From: Stieleria neptunia
GTDB lineage: Bacteria > Planctomycetota > Planctomycetia > Pirellulales > Pirellulaceae
Direction of reading: 5' to 3'
Assembly: GCF_007754155.1 (NCBI RefSeq)
Contig: NZ_CP037423.1
Coordinates: 2,604,001 to 2,668,000, forward strand
DNA: 64,000 nucleotides
Both the position numbers and the translations under genes were made by a program. Under the pieces are notes generated by a model. That model had not been told where the DNA came from. It searched no databases and was given only the letters and a program-made list of their open reading frames with translations. Every line of letters begins with the position of its first letter. Within the stretch, counting starts at the first letter, position 1. Shown here one piece after another: positions 45,988-54,993 of the stretch.

Positions 45988-46674
45988 ATGTCAAAACGAT
46001 CCTCCGAATTTGCCCCCATTTTGACCTTCGTTGTGATCCTCTCGGTGGGGCTCGTGCTCGGCCGCGTCGCGCTCGGTTTACTTTCCAGTCAAGATCACGC
46101 GTCGGATGCCCGCTCGAACGCCGGCGGAGACACTGGCGGAAACACTGGCGGAAACACTGGCGGAAACACTGGGCAAAACAGATTTCACAAGCCCCTCAAA
46201 ATGACTGTGGATCATGCTGGAGTCGAACAGCCGCCGCTTCAACGAAGCGATGCCGTCGACTTGATCGATTCCACGCCGGTGGTCGGCATTGAGGTGGAGG
46301 ACCGAGCGATCGCGTTCGTCCTGGAAAAGATGAGGGATCCCAAGGCGCATGTCGTCAACTTGCATTTCGGACAGCAGACGTCGGTCTCTGTTTCCTACTG
46401 TTCTCTGGTCGACTGCGTGCGCGTCTTGAAAGACGACTCGGAATCTCCCATTCCGCTGCACGTCGGCGGTCTGGATATCGACAATCAGATGGTCTTCCTG
46501 CTCAACGGCAAACGGTATGGCCAGATGTCAGCGGCCTTGCCGCTGGAGGATTACCCCTATGCGCGCACCACGTGGGGTGCTTGGAAGCAACAGCACCCGA
46601 AGACACGCATTTGTATTCCTCCCTCGCGCGCATCGATCGAGCATTTGAAACGCTCGACCGATTCAGCGACTTGA
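45988..46674 (+). CDS. DUF3179-like membrane-anchored protein
   Basis: 228 residues from ATG 45988, giving an N-terminal membrane helix (FAPILTFVVILSVGLVLGRVAL); the frame is open to 45907. After a slipped linker (GGDTGGNTGGNTGGNTG, from a 15-bp repeat) comes a domain like DUF3179: DSTPVVGIEVEDRAIAFVLEKM, then SVSVSYCSLVDCVRVL, where V-x-Y-C-x-L-x-D-x matches the family's core cysteine motif, and VFLLNGKRYGQMSAALPLEDYP. Function of the family is unknown. It stands between the TerB-like gene and small hypotheticals. Confidence 0.7.
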   Translation: MSKRSSEFAPILTFVVILSVGLVLGRVALGLLSSQDHASDARSNAGGDTGGNTGGNTGGNTGQNRFHKPLKMTVDHAGVEQPPLQRSDAVDLIDSTPVVGIEVEDRAIAFVLEKMRDPKAHVVNLHFGQQTSVSVSYCSLVDCVRVLKDDSESPIPLHVGGLDIDNQMVFLLNGKRYGQMSAALPLEDYPYARTTWGAWKQQHPKTRICIPPSRASIEHLKRSTDSAT

Positions 46675-46733
46675 TCCACACCCGATCAGGTCACCGCTGT
46701 GAAGCCTTTTCCCCCCGGGTTTCTAACGGTTTT

Positions 46734-46802
46734 AGCGGCAGGGCGCGAGCCCTCCGGTTCTTCCTCTTTGCCAACACACCGGAGGGCTCGCGCCCTACCG
46801 CT
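46734..46802. repeat. REP-like hairpin, AGGGCGCGAGCCCTCCGG family, copy 1
   Basis: Inverted repeat with 25-bp arms (46734-46758, 46778-46802), one mismatch, 19-nt loop. Other members: a near-perfect one at 48047-48119 and a single arm at 10971-10997. Confidence 0.92.
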
Positions 46803-46885
46803 AAAAATGCTTCACAGCAATGCCGTTCAGGTCACCGAATTGTGACGCTAAGGATCGAACGGAAAATAAGTGTCGGATCCTTCGT

Positions 46886-46942
46886 GTGGGATAGGCTTCC
46901 AGCCTGTCATTCCAGCGTCGACAGGCTGGAAGCCTATCCCAC
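46886..46942. repeat. REP-like hairpin, GTGGGATAGGC family, copy 2
   Basis: Perfect inverted repeat with 23-bp arms (46886-46908, 46920-46942) and an 11-nt loop; outer flanks GGAAAATAAGTG and CACTTATTTTCC also pair. Related to 2217-2275. Confidence 0.93.
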
Positions 46943-46959
46943 TTATTTTCCGTGCGTTG

Positions 46960-47472
46960 CTACACCGTCGACTCCGACCGGGCCAGTTCAACCGTTCTCT
47001 CCCAACGCGATCGCAGCACGTCCATCTGATCGCGGCTCCATCCTTGGCCGATCAGGCTGGCCCCGTGCAATCCGGCGATCACGACGATCGCAATCGGCAC
47101 GACGACCAGCGACCACGGCGGGTTGCCCATCGACCACTGCACAAATCCGAAAATCAACGCGGCGAAGAAACAGCAGGCCGCGACCAGATAAATCGCCATC
47201 ACCATCGTCCAAATTTCTGGCCGTGGCGAAAATCGACAATATGCCTCGCTAGACTGCGGCTCGTCCATACAGTTCAATTGGATCGATAGATGAGGCGACC
47301 AGAACCGCTTGTCTGCCGATTCGATTTGAAAATCGAACACCCACCCGGCCGATTCCGCGTGGGCCGACAGTTCGTCCGATTCAATCGCGCGGCGAAGCCG
47401 CTGTTTCGCCTCCTCGCGTTCCCATGGAAGGGTGACACGAAACGTCGGCTGCATCTGAATTTGATTCGTCAT
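46960..47472 (-). CDS. Hypothetical membrane protein
   Basis: 170 residues from ATG 47472 (MTNQIQMQPTFRVTLPW). A soluble N-terminal part of about 85 residues (EEAKQRLRRAIESDELSAHAES) is followed by two membrane helices (TMVMAIYLVAACCFFAALIFGFV and PWSLVVVPIAIVVIAGLHGASLIG) and a short charged tail. No family recognised. Divergent from the next gene, 13 bp apart, so the two may share a control region. Confidence 0.7.
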   Translation of the reverse strand: MTNQIQMQPTFRVTLPWEREEAKQRLRRAIESDELSAHAESAGWVFDFQIESADKRFWSPHLSIQLNCMDEPQSSEAYCRFSPRPEIWTMVMAIYLVAACCFFAALIFGFVQWSMGNPPWSLVVVPIAIVVIAGLHGASLIGQGWSRDQMDVLRSRWERTVELARSESTV

Positions 47473-47485
47473 TCTCTGGTTCCTG

Positions 47486-47992
47486 ATGGCCAAGCAAACC
47501 GAAGACCGTGAAGATTTGCTCCGCGACGGGACCGCGATGCCGGTTCGCGGCAGGCTGTGGGTGGACCGAACCGACGTCGTGATCGGATTCCGATCCCGGG
47601 GGCAACTGAGTCTGTACTGGGACCAAGATCCGGTGTTTCAGTTCGATGAGTCTTGCCGGTTGCGACGTGTCTTCATCGATTCGTGTCGTTTGAAAGCTCA
47701 AAACAGAAATCTGGTCCGCTTGCGTCAGCCACACGAATCCATCAATCGATCCGTCGAACGGTTACGGCTGCTGACCGAACCGATCTCCCAAGACGACCAA
47801 GCCGCAATTCTACAACGGCTTTCTGGCTGTTTGCAACAAATCGACGCCACACTCGAGCAGATGGTGTTTGACGGAAATCCGGCCCGCTTGCAAACCGTCG
47901 GGGCAACCCCGCCGGAATTCGCCCGACGCGTTCGAGGCTGGATCGCGGATTGGAAGCAGTCGATGGGAGTGGCCGGTGAGCCGTCGGCGTGA
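47486..47992 (+). CDS. Hypothetical protein
   Basis: 168 residues, family not recognised. Soluble; an N-terminal strand-rich part (RGRLWVDRTDVVIGFRSRGQLSLYWDQDPVFQFDESC) followed by helices (INRSVERLRLLTEPISQDDQAAILQRLSGCLQQIDATLEQMV). Divergent to the membrane protein gene and probably a functional partner. Start ATG 47486. Confidence 0.65.
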   Translation: MAKQTEDREDLLRDGTAMPVRGRLWVDRTDVVIGFRSRGQLSLYWDQDPVFQFDESCRLRRVFIDSCRLKAQNRNLVRLRQPHESINRSVERLRLLTEPISQDDQAAILQRLSGCLQQIDATLEQMVFDGNPARLQTVGATPPEFARRVRGWIADWKQSMGVAGEPSA

Positions 47993-48046
47993 CGGCGGCA
48001 GAATGATGGAGGCAAGACGATGGGGGCAAGACGATGAAGCAATTGT

Positions 48047-48119
48047 TAGCGGCAGGGCGCGAGCCCTCCGGTCTTTTGGTGAAGATGAGCAACCGGAGGG
48101 CTCGCGCCCTGCCGCTAAA
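48047..48119. repeat. REP-like hairpin, AGGGCGCGAGCCCTCCGG family, copy 2
   Basis: Perfect inverted repeat with 27-bp arms (48047-48073, 48093-48119) and a 19-nt loop, in the gap between the hypothetical gene and the convergent kinase/nucleotidyltransferase gene. Confidence 0.93.
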
Positions 48120-48262
48120 ACCTCGCGAAACACACAAGAAATAAATGCTTCACAGCATTAAATGATGGGGTGGCGAAGCCGGCAGGATTTCTACGTGCCC
48201 ATCATTCTGCCCCGAATCATTCTGCCACCGACTGTCTGGCCATCTCACGCCCCCTCGGCGAC

Positions 48263-51200
48263 TCAATCGCTCCAATCGCACAACGCATCGATCGCGTCGG
48301 CCGAACCATCGCGTTTCCAGGGATCCAATTGAGCCTGCTCCTTGAGCTGTTGTCCGCGACGCTTGGGGACGACCAGGAAGCGACACTCCACTTCCGGCAG
48401 CGCCGTCATGTCGCCCCACAGTTTTTCGAACTGGGCCACCGGGTAGATGTCTTCTTGAGCATGGCCCCAGCGTTTTTTGACGTCCTTCAGCGTGACGTAG
48501 GTGGGCAATCGTTTTGCCAACTGACGAACCGCCGCATCGACCTTGGATTGATTGACCAGATCCGCCCGCGTCAGTCCGAACGTGTGCAGCAGCTTGTCCA
48601 GATCGATCCAGGTGGTCATCGAATTGTAATACGAGAGATCGAATTCGACGCGTTCGTCCGGCATCGCGAGTCCTTCGACCAATCGGGGCCGGCCGCCGAC
48701 CAGCGCCAGTCCGCCGCCACGATCTTCCAAGCGACGGGGGATGACTTCGAAACTCAGTTCCGCGCCGCTCCGCATATGCATCCCCAACAGGCCGGGGTCG
48801 ACGTTCGCACCCAGCGTGTCGATGTTGTGAAGCAACAGGTAGCGAAGCGACGGTTGGTCTTGCAGCAATTGATGCAGCATTCCGTTGCGCAGCAGGTTGG
48901 GTACTTCGTACCAATGACCGACCGGATGCAGGCACTGGTTGGGGACGTTGTCGGTATAGTCACTCGCTTCGCCAGTCGCTTTGGCCCAATTCATCAGCGC
49001 CGCGCGAACACTCTCGCGCACCTTTTGCTGTTGCTGATCCAAGACCTGGCTGGCCGTTTCCTGCCACAGAAAATGCAAATCGCGGACGGTCGGTACCATT
49101 CGCAATCCGACACTCTTGCCGGTGGAAACTTCGACACCCCAATCGAATCCGAAATCATCGTTCTGTTGCAGGTGTTGTCGAATCGGGGCGTCGGTCAAGT
49201 AGCTGGTCGTGAACACGTGTGGAATCCGTCCGCCGAGCGCGCGTGTGGTCGCACGCGTCTTTGCCAGGTGGACCTCCAGAAAACTTCGGTGACGGCCGGC
49301 AAACCGGTTGAAGGGGTGCAGCGCCTTGCAAACGCCGGCGCCTTCGGTCCAGCGGCTTCCCACGCCCGCAGCCAGTGTCACGACCGCGACTTGTCCGTCG
49401 GCGATCGCCTGCTTTCCTGCCTGAATGTCTTTCGCCGAGCAGCCTTGGCGGACGTCGGTGACATGTTCCGGGGCGACATCGCGAATCGTCGTGCTCGGTG
49501 AAAGCCGGTTTTGCGACAATCCGATTCGACCGTTCTTTAGGTCGGCACGGATTTGTTCGTGTTGTTCGGCGTCGAACCCGATGGAGTGCAACAGATCATG
49601 CAAGGAGGCGCCGGAACGCTGCTTGGATTCGTCGTGGGGGAGGACGCTTTGCAACAGTTTCGACGAGGCGGTCGTCGCGATCTGTCCCTCGGCGCAGCGC
49701 CGCGCGATCGACTGCAGTTCCGAGCGCCGGTTGGGGGACAAATCCCGGGGCGCGGTTCGCAGCAAACCGGGCAAGACCAATTGGTAGTAGCGATCGGGCA
49801 TGATCGCATCGCCGCCGGTTCGCAGTTCCGCCCAGGTGCCGTGGTCGTTGATCGAAAAATCATAAACGACCGGGTCCATGGCGAACGGCAACGCGGTCTG
49901 CAGCTCGGTCTTGACCTCGATCATTTTGGATTGCAGCCAATCGCTCGCCTCCGCTTTGATCGACGGATCGAACAGGAACCCCATGCCACCGCCGGACATC
50001 CCGCCCAACATCACAAAGCCCCAGAACTGGTCGCCGTATTGGTCACGACAGGCGTCGATCAGTCGATCGGTGAATCGATTGGTGGCCCAGGGAATGATGG
50101 TTTGCAGCGGGCCTTGGAAATTACGAGTCGTGGCTTGGCCGATCTTGCGAATGTCCCCGGACTCGATCGCCGCGACGACCTCATCGAGAATCGACATCGC
50201 TTCTCCGCGGGCGATCCATTCCGCTTCACTGCGGAGCAGGTAACGCTCGGTCACCATTTCCAAGATCGGTCCGACGTTTTGCGCCATGCCGCCGTGCACC
50301 AAGACGAGCGAGTCCTGCAATTTCTGGCGGGTTCGCTCGCTCGCCCGTTTGCGATCAAAGACCTCATGGACCGGCATCAATCGCCCGCGGCTGACGCCGT
50401 GCTCGGGGTCACCCTCGGCGGCATCGGTTCCACAAATCAGTTTGATGCCCGGCCAGACCCCTCCGGAATCCTGCCAGCCGCCTCCGCTGCCGCCGATCCA
50501 TTCACCCAGGATCGCCCGGGCGGCCACCAATCGCCGCTCCGGTTCGGTCAATCCGCCGGTCAGGGATTCGATCTGTCCGGTCGCGCGCATCAGAATCGAG
50601 ATCAGCGAACCGAGCAGGTTAGTCGACACGGCCAGCCGCGAGCCCTTGGGGATGTCGTTGATCTTGGAGACCAATTCCAGACCTTTGCCGGGGCCGACCA
50701 GTTGGGTCAACAATTCGCTGATCGGTCGACCGCAGCCTTCCAGCCCCGGCGGGACGATGCCGGCAGCGATCACAGCCGCTTTCAACAAGCCTAAATAATC
50801 GCGGGCAAAATCAAACATCTCGCCGATCGTCGTGACGTCGGCGGTTGCCGCCAAGTCGACGCTGGCCAATCGAAACACCGGCTCGTCGATCACCCGCAGG
50901 TAGGTTTCAATCGGCGGGCTGGGATGATCGTCGCGACCACGCACACCCAGGTCGACCGAAATGTTCAACACCCGCGCGCCTTCGGGGTAATCCATCCCCA
51001 AAAAGAAAATGTCGCTCCAGGCGCTGTGGGAAAGGTCCATGCGGACTGCGGTCGTTTCACACAGCAACGGCATCACACCGTGTTGTTCATCGCCGTCGAG
51101 CAATTCACGCCGCAGCCGCAGCGGATGGTCGATGGGGTGCCCCAGTCGAAACATCCACTGATTGCCGCGGACCGTGCGGACGCTCTTGCGGACTTGGTCG

Positions 51201-51613
51201 GCCAGCGTTTGAAAACCCAGCTGGTGATATGCTTGGGCCAACGCGCTGGAGATCGCATCGCTGGGCCCGGATGTTTCTTGGGTCTGAAGAAACTCATCGA
51301 TCGCCTCGCCGAAGCGACGCGACAGCAGATGCTCGTAACCGCTAAAGGGAATCAGGCCGTCGGCGCGTCGTGCGGCCGAATCGGCAAGGCACCCTTCGAG
51401 TCGATCCGGCAGATGGTATCGGTGGATCGACGAGAGAAAGAACAGGGCGCGGACGCGACAGTAAAGGTTGTCTTCGGTCCGTCGGTAGGCGTCCAACTGT
51501 CGGCAATGCTCGAGCAGTTGTGGCGTGTCCGCGTCGGCGACGACCGATTCCAGGGAACGGTGCCGAAGCGAATCGTCTTCCGACCGAATGATGTCAATCA
51601 ATCGATTGCTCAT
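48263..51613 (-). CDS. GHMP-type sugar kinase fused to a UDPGP-type nucleotidyltransferase
   Basis: 1116 residues. After a helical N-terminus (1-~170), a GHMP kinase of the fucokinase kind is seen: RMDLSHSAWSDIFFLGMDYPEGARVLN (altered D-L-x-G-G-x-x-D motif), the ATP loop IPKGSRLAVSTNLLGSL near 320, and GGMSGGGMGFLFDP near 539. From about 745 to the end comes a UDPGP-type pyrophosphorylase: VTLAAGVGSRWTEGAGVCKAL (loop G-x-G-T/S-R...K), YLLLHNIDTLGANVDPGLLG (metal/sugar site), and FEVIPRRLEDRGGGLALV. Such a protein could phosphorylate a sugar and activate it with UTP or GTP. The order (kinase first) is the reverse of plant FKGP. It overlaps the next gene by 4 bp. Confidence 0.8.
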   Translation of the reverse strand: MSNRLIDIIRSEDDSLRHRSLESVVADADTPQLLEHCRQLDAYRRTEDNLYCRVRALFFLSSIHRYHLPDRLEGCLADSAARRADGLIPFSGYEHLLSRRFGEAIDEFLQTQETSGPSDAISSALAQAYHQLGFQTLADQVRKSVRTVRGNQWMFRLGHPIDHPLRLRRELLDGDEQHGVMPLLCETTAVRMDLSHSAWSDIFFLGMDYPEGARVLNISVDLGVRGRDDHPSPPIETYLRVIDEPVFRLASVDLAATADVTTIGEMFDFARDYLGLLKAAVIAAGIVPPGLEGCGRPISELLTQLVGPGKGLELVSKINDIPKGSRLAVSTNLLGSLISILMRATGQIESLTGGLTEPERRLVAARAILGEWIGGSGGGWQDSGGVWPGIKLICGTDAAEGDPEHGVSRGRLMPVHEVFDRKRASERTRQKLQDSLVLVHGGMAQNVGPILEMVTERYLLRSEAEWIARGEAMSILDEVVAAIESGDIRKIGQATTRNFQGPLQTIIPWATNRFTDRLIDACRDQYGDQFWGFVMLGGMSGGGMGFLFDPSIKAEASDWLQSKMIEVKTELQTALPFAMDPVVYDFSINDHGTWAELRTGGDAIMPDRYYQLVLPGLLRTAPRDLSPNRRSELQSIARRCAEGQIATTASSKLLQSVLPHDESKQRSGASLHDLLHSIGFDAEQHEQIRADLKNGRIGLSQNRLSPSTTIRDVAPEHVTDVRQGCSAKDIQAGKQAIADGQVAVVTLAAGVGSRWTEGAGVCKALHPFNRFAGRHRSFLEVHLAKTRATTRALGGRIPHVFTTSYLTDAPIRQHLQQNDDFGFDWGVEVSTGKSVGLRMVPTVRDLHFLWQETASQVLDQQQQKVRESVRAALMNWAKATGEASDYTDNVPNQCLHPVGHWYEVPNLLRNGMLHQLLQDQPSLRYLLLHNIDTLGANVDPGLLGMHMRSGAELSFEVIPRRLEDRGGGLALVGGRPRLVEGLAMPDERVEFDLSYYNSMTTWIDLDKLLHTFGLTRADLVNQSKVDAAVRQLAKRLPTYVTLKDVKKRWGHAQEDIYPVAQFEKLWGDMTALPEVECRFLVVPKRRGQQLKEQAQLDPWKRDGSADAIDALCDWSD

Positions 51614-52479
51614 GCGTCACGGCCCCCGTCGACGGCAACGGCATTGCGTTGTGCCAACAAGTCCACCAACTCGGTCAAGATGCGGTCGCGATCGCGTCCC
51701 GAGAGTGCAATCGCCAGTTGCGAAATCAGCAACCCATAAGGGATTCCCAAGTTGTAACGCGTCCCGCGAACTTCGAACGCCATGTACTTGTGTCGCGAAC
51801 GAAGCACGTCCAACCCATCGGACAACGTCGGCTTGCTGATCGATGGATCCGCGACGACGTGTTCCAACGCGGCGATGATGTCGTTGGTCAGCACATGCAT
51901 ACCGAAGAAGCCCAGGTAGTGACCGGATCGAAGCCCCGGCGTGACCAATTCTTGCTCCGCCCGTGTCGGGGTCGGTTTTTCCACCACCCGTTGGACTTCA
52001 AACACACCGTCCTTTCGCGGCACACGCGTGCCCGAGACGATTCCGAAGTAGGGCAGGTTGTTTTCACGCGTCGATTGGACGGCCGAGACCGAACAAGAAA
52101 ACTCCGAGGCCACGTTGACCAACTGCATCGCACACGAGAGGTTCGACGCGCTCAAATACAAGTGATCGCCGACCAGATGCAGAAACGGCTCCTTGGCGAC
52201 AAACCCCTTGGCACGCAAGAGCGCGTCGGCGTATCCGACCGGTTCGGATTGTTCGACAAATTGCAGGCTGCCGACCAGATCGCCGGCGGCCTGTTCGAAG
52301 GACCGTTGATCGCCCGGGCGGATCACCAAACAGATCTCTTCGACGCCGCAGGAGAGGACCTCTTCAAGGATCAGCTGCAACGCGGATTTGTCTTTCCCCT
52401 GGCAATCGACCAGTTGCTGGGTCGGGATACGATTCTGATTGGGGGCCGCAGCGGTGATGACTGCTTTTCGAACCTGCAT
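51610..52479 (-). CDS. GalU-like nucleotidyltransferase with altered active-site loop
   Basis: 289 residues of the UTP-glucose-1-phosphate uridylyltransferase fold: KAVITAAAPNQNRIPTQQ, ALQLILEEVLSCGVEEICLVI, VGYADALLRAKGFV, LHLVGDHLY, VVEKPTP, LGFFGMHVLT and YNLGIPYGLL. The usual A-A-G-x-G-T-R loop is replaced by AAAPNQNRIPTQQL, and the pairing lysine of PK(E/D) is missing, so catalysis may be lost or changed. Translationally coupled to the fused kinase gene downstream, it is likely a regulatory or substrate-binding partner, or acts on another sugar. Confidence 0.78.
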   Translation of the reverse strand: MQVRKAVITAAAPNQNRIPTQQLVDCQGKDKSALQLILEEVLSCGVEEICLVIRPGDQRSFEQAAGDLVGSLQFVEQSEPVGYADALLRAKGFVAKEPFLHLVGDHLYLSASNLSCAMQLVNVASEFSCSVSAVQSTRENNLPYFGIVSGTRVPRKDGVFEVQRVVEKPTPTRAEQELVTPGLRSGHYLGFFGMHVLTNDIIAALEHVVADPSISKPTLSDGLDVLRSRHKYMAFEVRGTRYNLGIPYGLLISQLAIALSGRDRDRILTELVDLLAQRNAVAVDGGRDA

Positions 52480-52651
52480 GGCGGGCGCCGGAAAATGGGA
52501 AAGAAAGAAATGAAACAGGAATGGAACAGGAGATCAGGCCAGGTCCAAAGCCCTGACTGCCGTTGACTTCAGCAACTCGCGCGCTGTTGACGTGTAGGGT
52601 CCGAGGGGATGCATTGGCTAGTGCTTCGTCAACTTTTATTCTTAGGGTACC

Positions 52652-52729
52652 GCGGAAAAGGGGTCAGGTACCAAAAATGCGAAGCACCCTGCGGGCCATT
52701 TGGTTTTTGGTACCTGACCCCTTTTCCGC
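52652..52729. repeat. Perfect 26-bp inverted repeat (GGTACCAAAAATGCG family)
   Basis: Arms 52652-52677 and 52704-52729 are perfect complements; the 26-nt loop is TGCGAAGCACCC... A half copy is at 5445-5498. No gene is seen in 52480-52783. Confidence 0.95.
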
Positions 52730-52783
52730 TGGACAAACGCAGGCTCGAAAATTGAAAGCTGACAAAGCACTAGCGACTTGATC

Positions 52784-53437
52784 CTAAAGATTCTTGACCG
52801 CCTTCAAGATGTCTTCGACCGAGGCGCGACCGGCGTGTGAATCGCTGACTTTGGCCCATTCGACGCGCCGTCCCGCACCGATCACGTAAGCCGCCGGATA
52901 GGCGGTCTCGCGAGGTACGTCCCAACGAAGTCCCCAGGATTGGACCATCTCCATTCCCGGGTCGCGGACCATCACCAGCGGATCGGGGATCCTCCGCCCA
53001 CCGATGAATTGCTTGGCAAGTCGATCCAGTTCCGCATTGGATTCATTGCCGGGATAGACCAGCACCACACGATTCGGTTTGCCACCCAATGCCGCGGAGA
53101 GTGCCTTGGCTCGATTGATGATGCTGCCGACTTGTCGTTTGCAAATCGTACACTGGTATCCCGGATAGCCCCGCAGGACGACGACCACCACCGGACCCTG
53201 CTCGTTCAACTGCGAGAGCGTCACGTAGGCGTTCTGTCCCTGAATCGGCAATTCGAAATCAGGCGCCTTGTCGCCGACGGCAAGTGGTTGGTCACGGTCT
53301 GCCGCCAACGCCGGTGGGGCAACCAGCAGGCCACTGAGTAGCCCGCTGAGTAGCCCACTGAGAAGTGCGACGAGCGGTAGGCCGGAGAGCGTGCGAGTGG
53401 AATTTGGAAGCCTGAATGAAACGGGTGGTGAACTCAT
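52784..53437 (-). CDS. Secreted peroxiredoxin-like protein (AhpC/TSA)
   Basis: 217 residues from ATG 53437, giving a signal peptide whose core is a repeated unit (LLSGLLSGLLSGLL, from a 12-bp DNA repeat) ending PALAAD. Thioredoxin-fold domain: GDKAPDFELPIQG, VVVVVLRGYPGYQCTICKRQVG with a Cys-Thr-Ile-Cys pair, and PAAYVIGAGRRVEWAKVSDSHAGR. Likely reduces peroxides or disulfides outside the cytoplasm. The frame is open to 53542, but the lead has no signal-like sequence. 113 bp from the rhomboid gene on the same strand. Confidence 0.88.
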   Translation of the reverse strand: MSSPPVSFRLPNSTRTLSGLPLVALLSGLLSGLLSGLLVAPPALAADRDQPLAVGDKAPDFELPIQGQNAYVTLSQLNEQGPVVVVVLRGYPGYQCTICKRQVGSIINRAKALSAALGGKPNRVVLVYPGNESNAELDRLAKQFIGGRRIPDPLVMVRDPGMEMVQSWGLRWDVPRETAYPAAYVIGAGRRVEWAKVSDSHAGRASVEDILKAVKNL

Positions 53438-53550
53438 TGGGAACCCTCTGGGTGATGGTTTGGGTGTGTAGGCCAAGACGAGGCCTGACATGATCCGACC
53501 GGCCAGGACCCATCCCGGCCGATGGGGAAGCCAACGGGCCACGGCAGCGG

Positions 53551-54468
53551 TCAGCTGCGGTTTTCGCGTTTCCGGCGACTGTGTCGTTCCAGGGTGCGTC
53601 GTTCGGCCCGCGTCAGGCTGGCTTCACCGGAAGCATGGATTTTGGCCAGGATGCGGTCCACGTCGTCTTCTTCCTGACGCAGTTTGGCGTCGGGGTCGTG
53701 CAGTTTCAGCTTGGTCCGTTTGACCGATCGGCCGACGCGATTTCGGTACTTGGACAGATCAAGCCAGCTCAGATTCCAGCGTTGGTAGTGGTACGCCAAG
53801 GCAAATGCGATTCCGGCCAAGTGGACGGTGAATGCGGTCCCGCCACTGTCTTGGCCCACCGGTCCGGACAGCATCGACAAAGACCCGAACAGGTTGCTGA
53901 TCACAAAGAAAACGGCGACCACCCAAGCTTTGACCGGAAAAACAAACATCAACAGGATGTTCGCGTCGGGGTAATAGCAGGCGAACAGGATCGTCACGGC
54001 ACTGACCGCGCCGCTGGCACCGATGACAACGCCCGATGGCACGCCCATCACCCAGTACGTCAGGCAGCCCGCGACACCGCCCAGAAACATCGAAACCAGG
54101 TAAACCCGCAGAAATTCGTAGCGGCCCATCCGATCTTCGACCGACCGGCCGAAGATGAACAGACCAAACATGTTGAATCCGACGTGGAACGGCGTCTCGA
54201 GTGAGTGCAGAAACCCGTAGGACAGGAACTGGTGCCACATCCAGGGTTGCAGCAGCGTTTCTTTCCAGCATCCGAACCAGGGCATCAAGCGGCTGACCGT
54301 GACGCCTTGCCCGACCGCTTTGGCCGTGAAAACGTCGACCAGAAACACCGCCACGGTGATGATCACCAAGATGACCGTCATGCTCTTGGGCAACTGGGAT
54401 TGTGACCGCAGGTGCCGATCCCAGGGCGATTCATCCTCGCGGCCGTAATCACGTTCGTACAATCCCAT
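53551..54468 (-). CDS. Rhomboid family intramembrane serine protease
   Basis: 305 residues from ATG 54468 (MGLYERDYGREDESPWDRHL). Six or so membrane helices; the catalytic dyad is Ser152 in VIGASGAVSAV and His216 in AFTVHLAGIAFALAYH. The HVGFNMFGLFIFG helix carries the conserved N/H region of the oxyanion site. A soluble C-terminal tail (KLHDPDAKLRQEEDDVDRILAKIHASG...RTLERHSRRKR) is the common 'rhomboid C-terminal' motif of planctomycete and other bacterial members. It cleaves single-pass membrane proteins; the substrate is unknown. Confidence 0.93.
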   Translation of the reverse strand: MGLYERDYGREDESPWDRHLRSQSQLPKSMTVILVIITVAVFLVDVFTAKAVGQGVTVSRLMPWFGCWKETLLQPWMWHQFLSYGFLHSLETPFHVGFNMFGLFIFGRSVEDRMGRYEFLRVYLVSMFLGGVAGCLTYWVMGVPSGVVIGASGAVSAVTILFACYYPDANILLMFVFPVKAWVVAVFFVISNLFGSLSMLSGPVGQDSGGTAFTVHLAGIAFALAYHYQRWNLSWLDLSKYRNRVGRSVKRTKLKLHDPDAKLRQEEDDVDRILAKIHASGEASLTRAERRTLERHSRRKRENRS

Positions 54469-54870
54469 CCGGGTAGAACCAGTCTCTTGTAGCAAGGGAA
54501 CAACAGGGCGCGTCGCAATTGGAGCAATCGCGACACCGACAGGCCGCATCCTACAAGATCGCCAATCACCCGGTCGAGACGAGGTTGGGCCAGGAATCCG
54601 TCAAGAACGATGCAGGGCTGCGACGTCCAGCGCCCGACTGGTGTCAAACCGATCACAGCTGGGAAGGGCCAGGCGGGCCGACCACAACCAAGCCCGTGGG
54701 GGTCTACATGTGTGGCAAAATGTGAAGCCACCCTTCCGGCAGGACGGTCGAGCGAAGCGAGGGGAGGTCGAACGGTCAATCGCGGTGTTCACGTCGCTGG
54801 TCAGAGTCGCCTCCCTCGCAGCAATGAAAATCCTCTCCTCGCTACGCTGAACCCTCCCAGTGGGAGCGTT

Positions 54871-54919
54871 CTGAAACCTGAAACCTGAAACCTGAAACCT
54901 GAAACCTGAAACCTGAAAC
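54871..54919. repeat. Heptamer tandem repeat (CTGAAAC x7)
   Basis: Seven perfect copies of CTGAAAC. Same period as the run at 311-338. Confidence 0.95.
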
Positions 54920-54935
54920 TACCCGGCCGCGCACG

Positions 54936-54967
54936 AAAAAACGGCTCCGATACCGATCGAAGCCGTT
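54936..54967 (-). terminator. Rho-independent terminator of the small basic protein gene
   Basis: On the minus strand, arms 54967-54956 and 54951-54940 form a 12-bp stem (one G-T pair) with a 4-nt loop, directly followed by six T (the A-run 54936-54941 on the plus strand). It lies 27 bp after the stop codon of the gene at 54994-55083. Confidence 0.85.
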
Positions 54968-54993
54968 TGTTCACTTGTCATCACCGCAGGCGT

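Larger units (their letters stand above)
54469..54993. other. Repeat-rich gap behind the rhomboid gene
   Basis: No gene found. It contains the inverse copy of the GACCTCCCCTCGCT element (54717-54778; hairpin CCTTCCGG-CAGGACGG variant), a further half (CTCCTCGCTACGCTGAACCCTCC near 54836-54858), a heptamer run CTGAAAC x7 (54871-54919), and the terminator of the small basic protein (54936-54967). Confidence 0.75.

Noticed and set aside
49553..50794. Antisense frame of 413 codons inside the kinase/UDPGP fusion
   Set aside because: Composition is that of a shadow frame (His/Gln/Arg-rich); the other strand has clear motifs.
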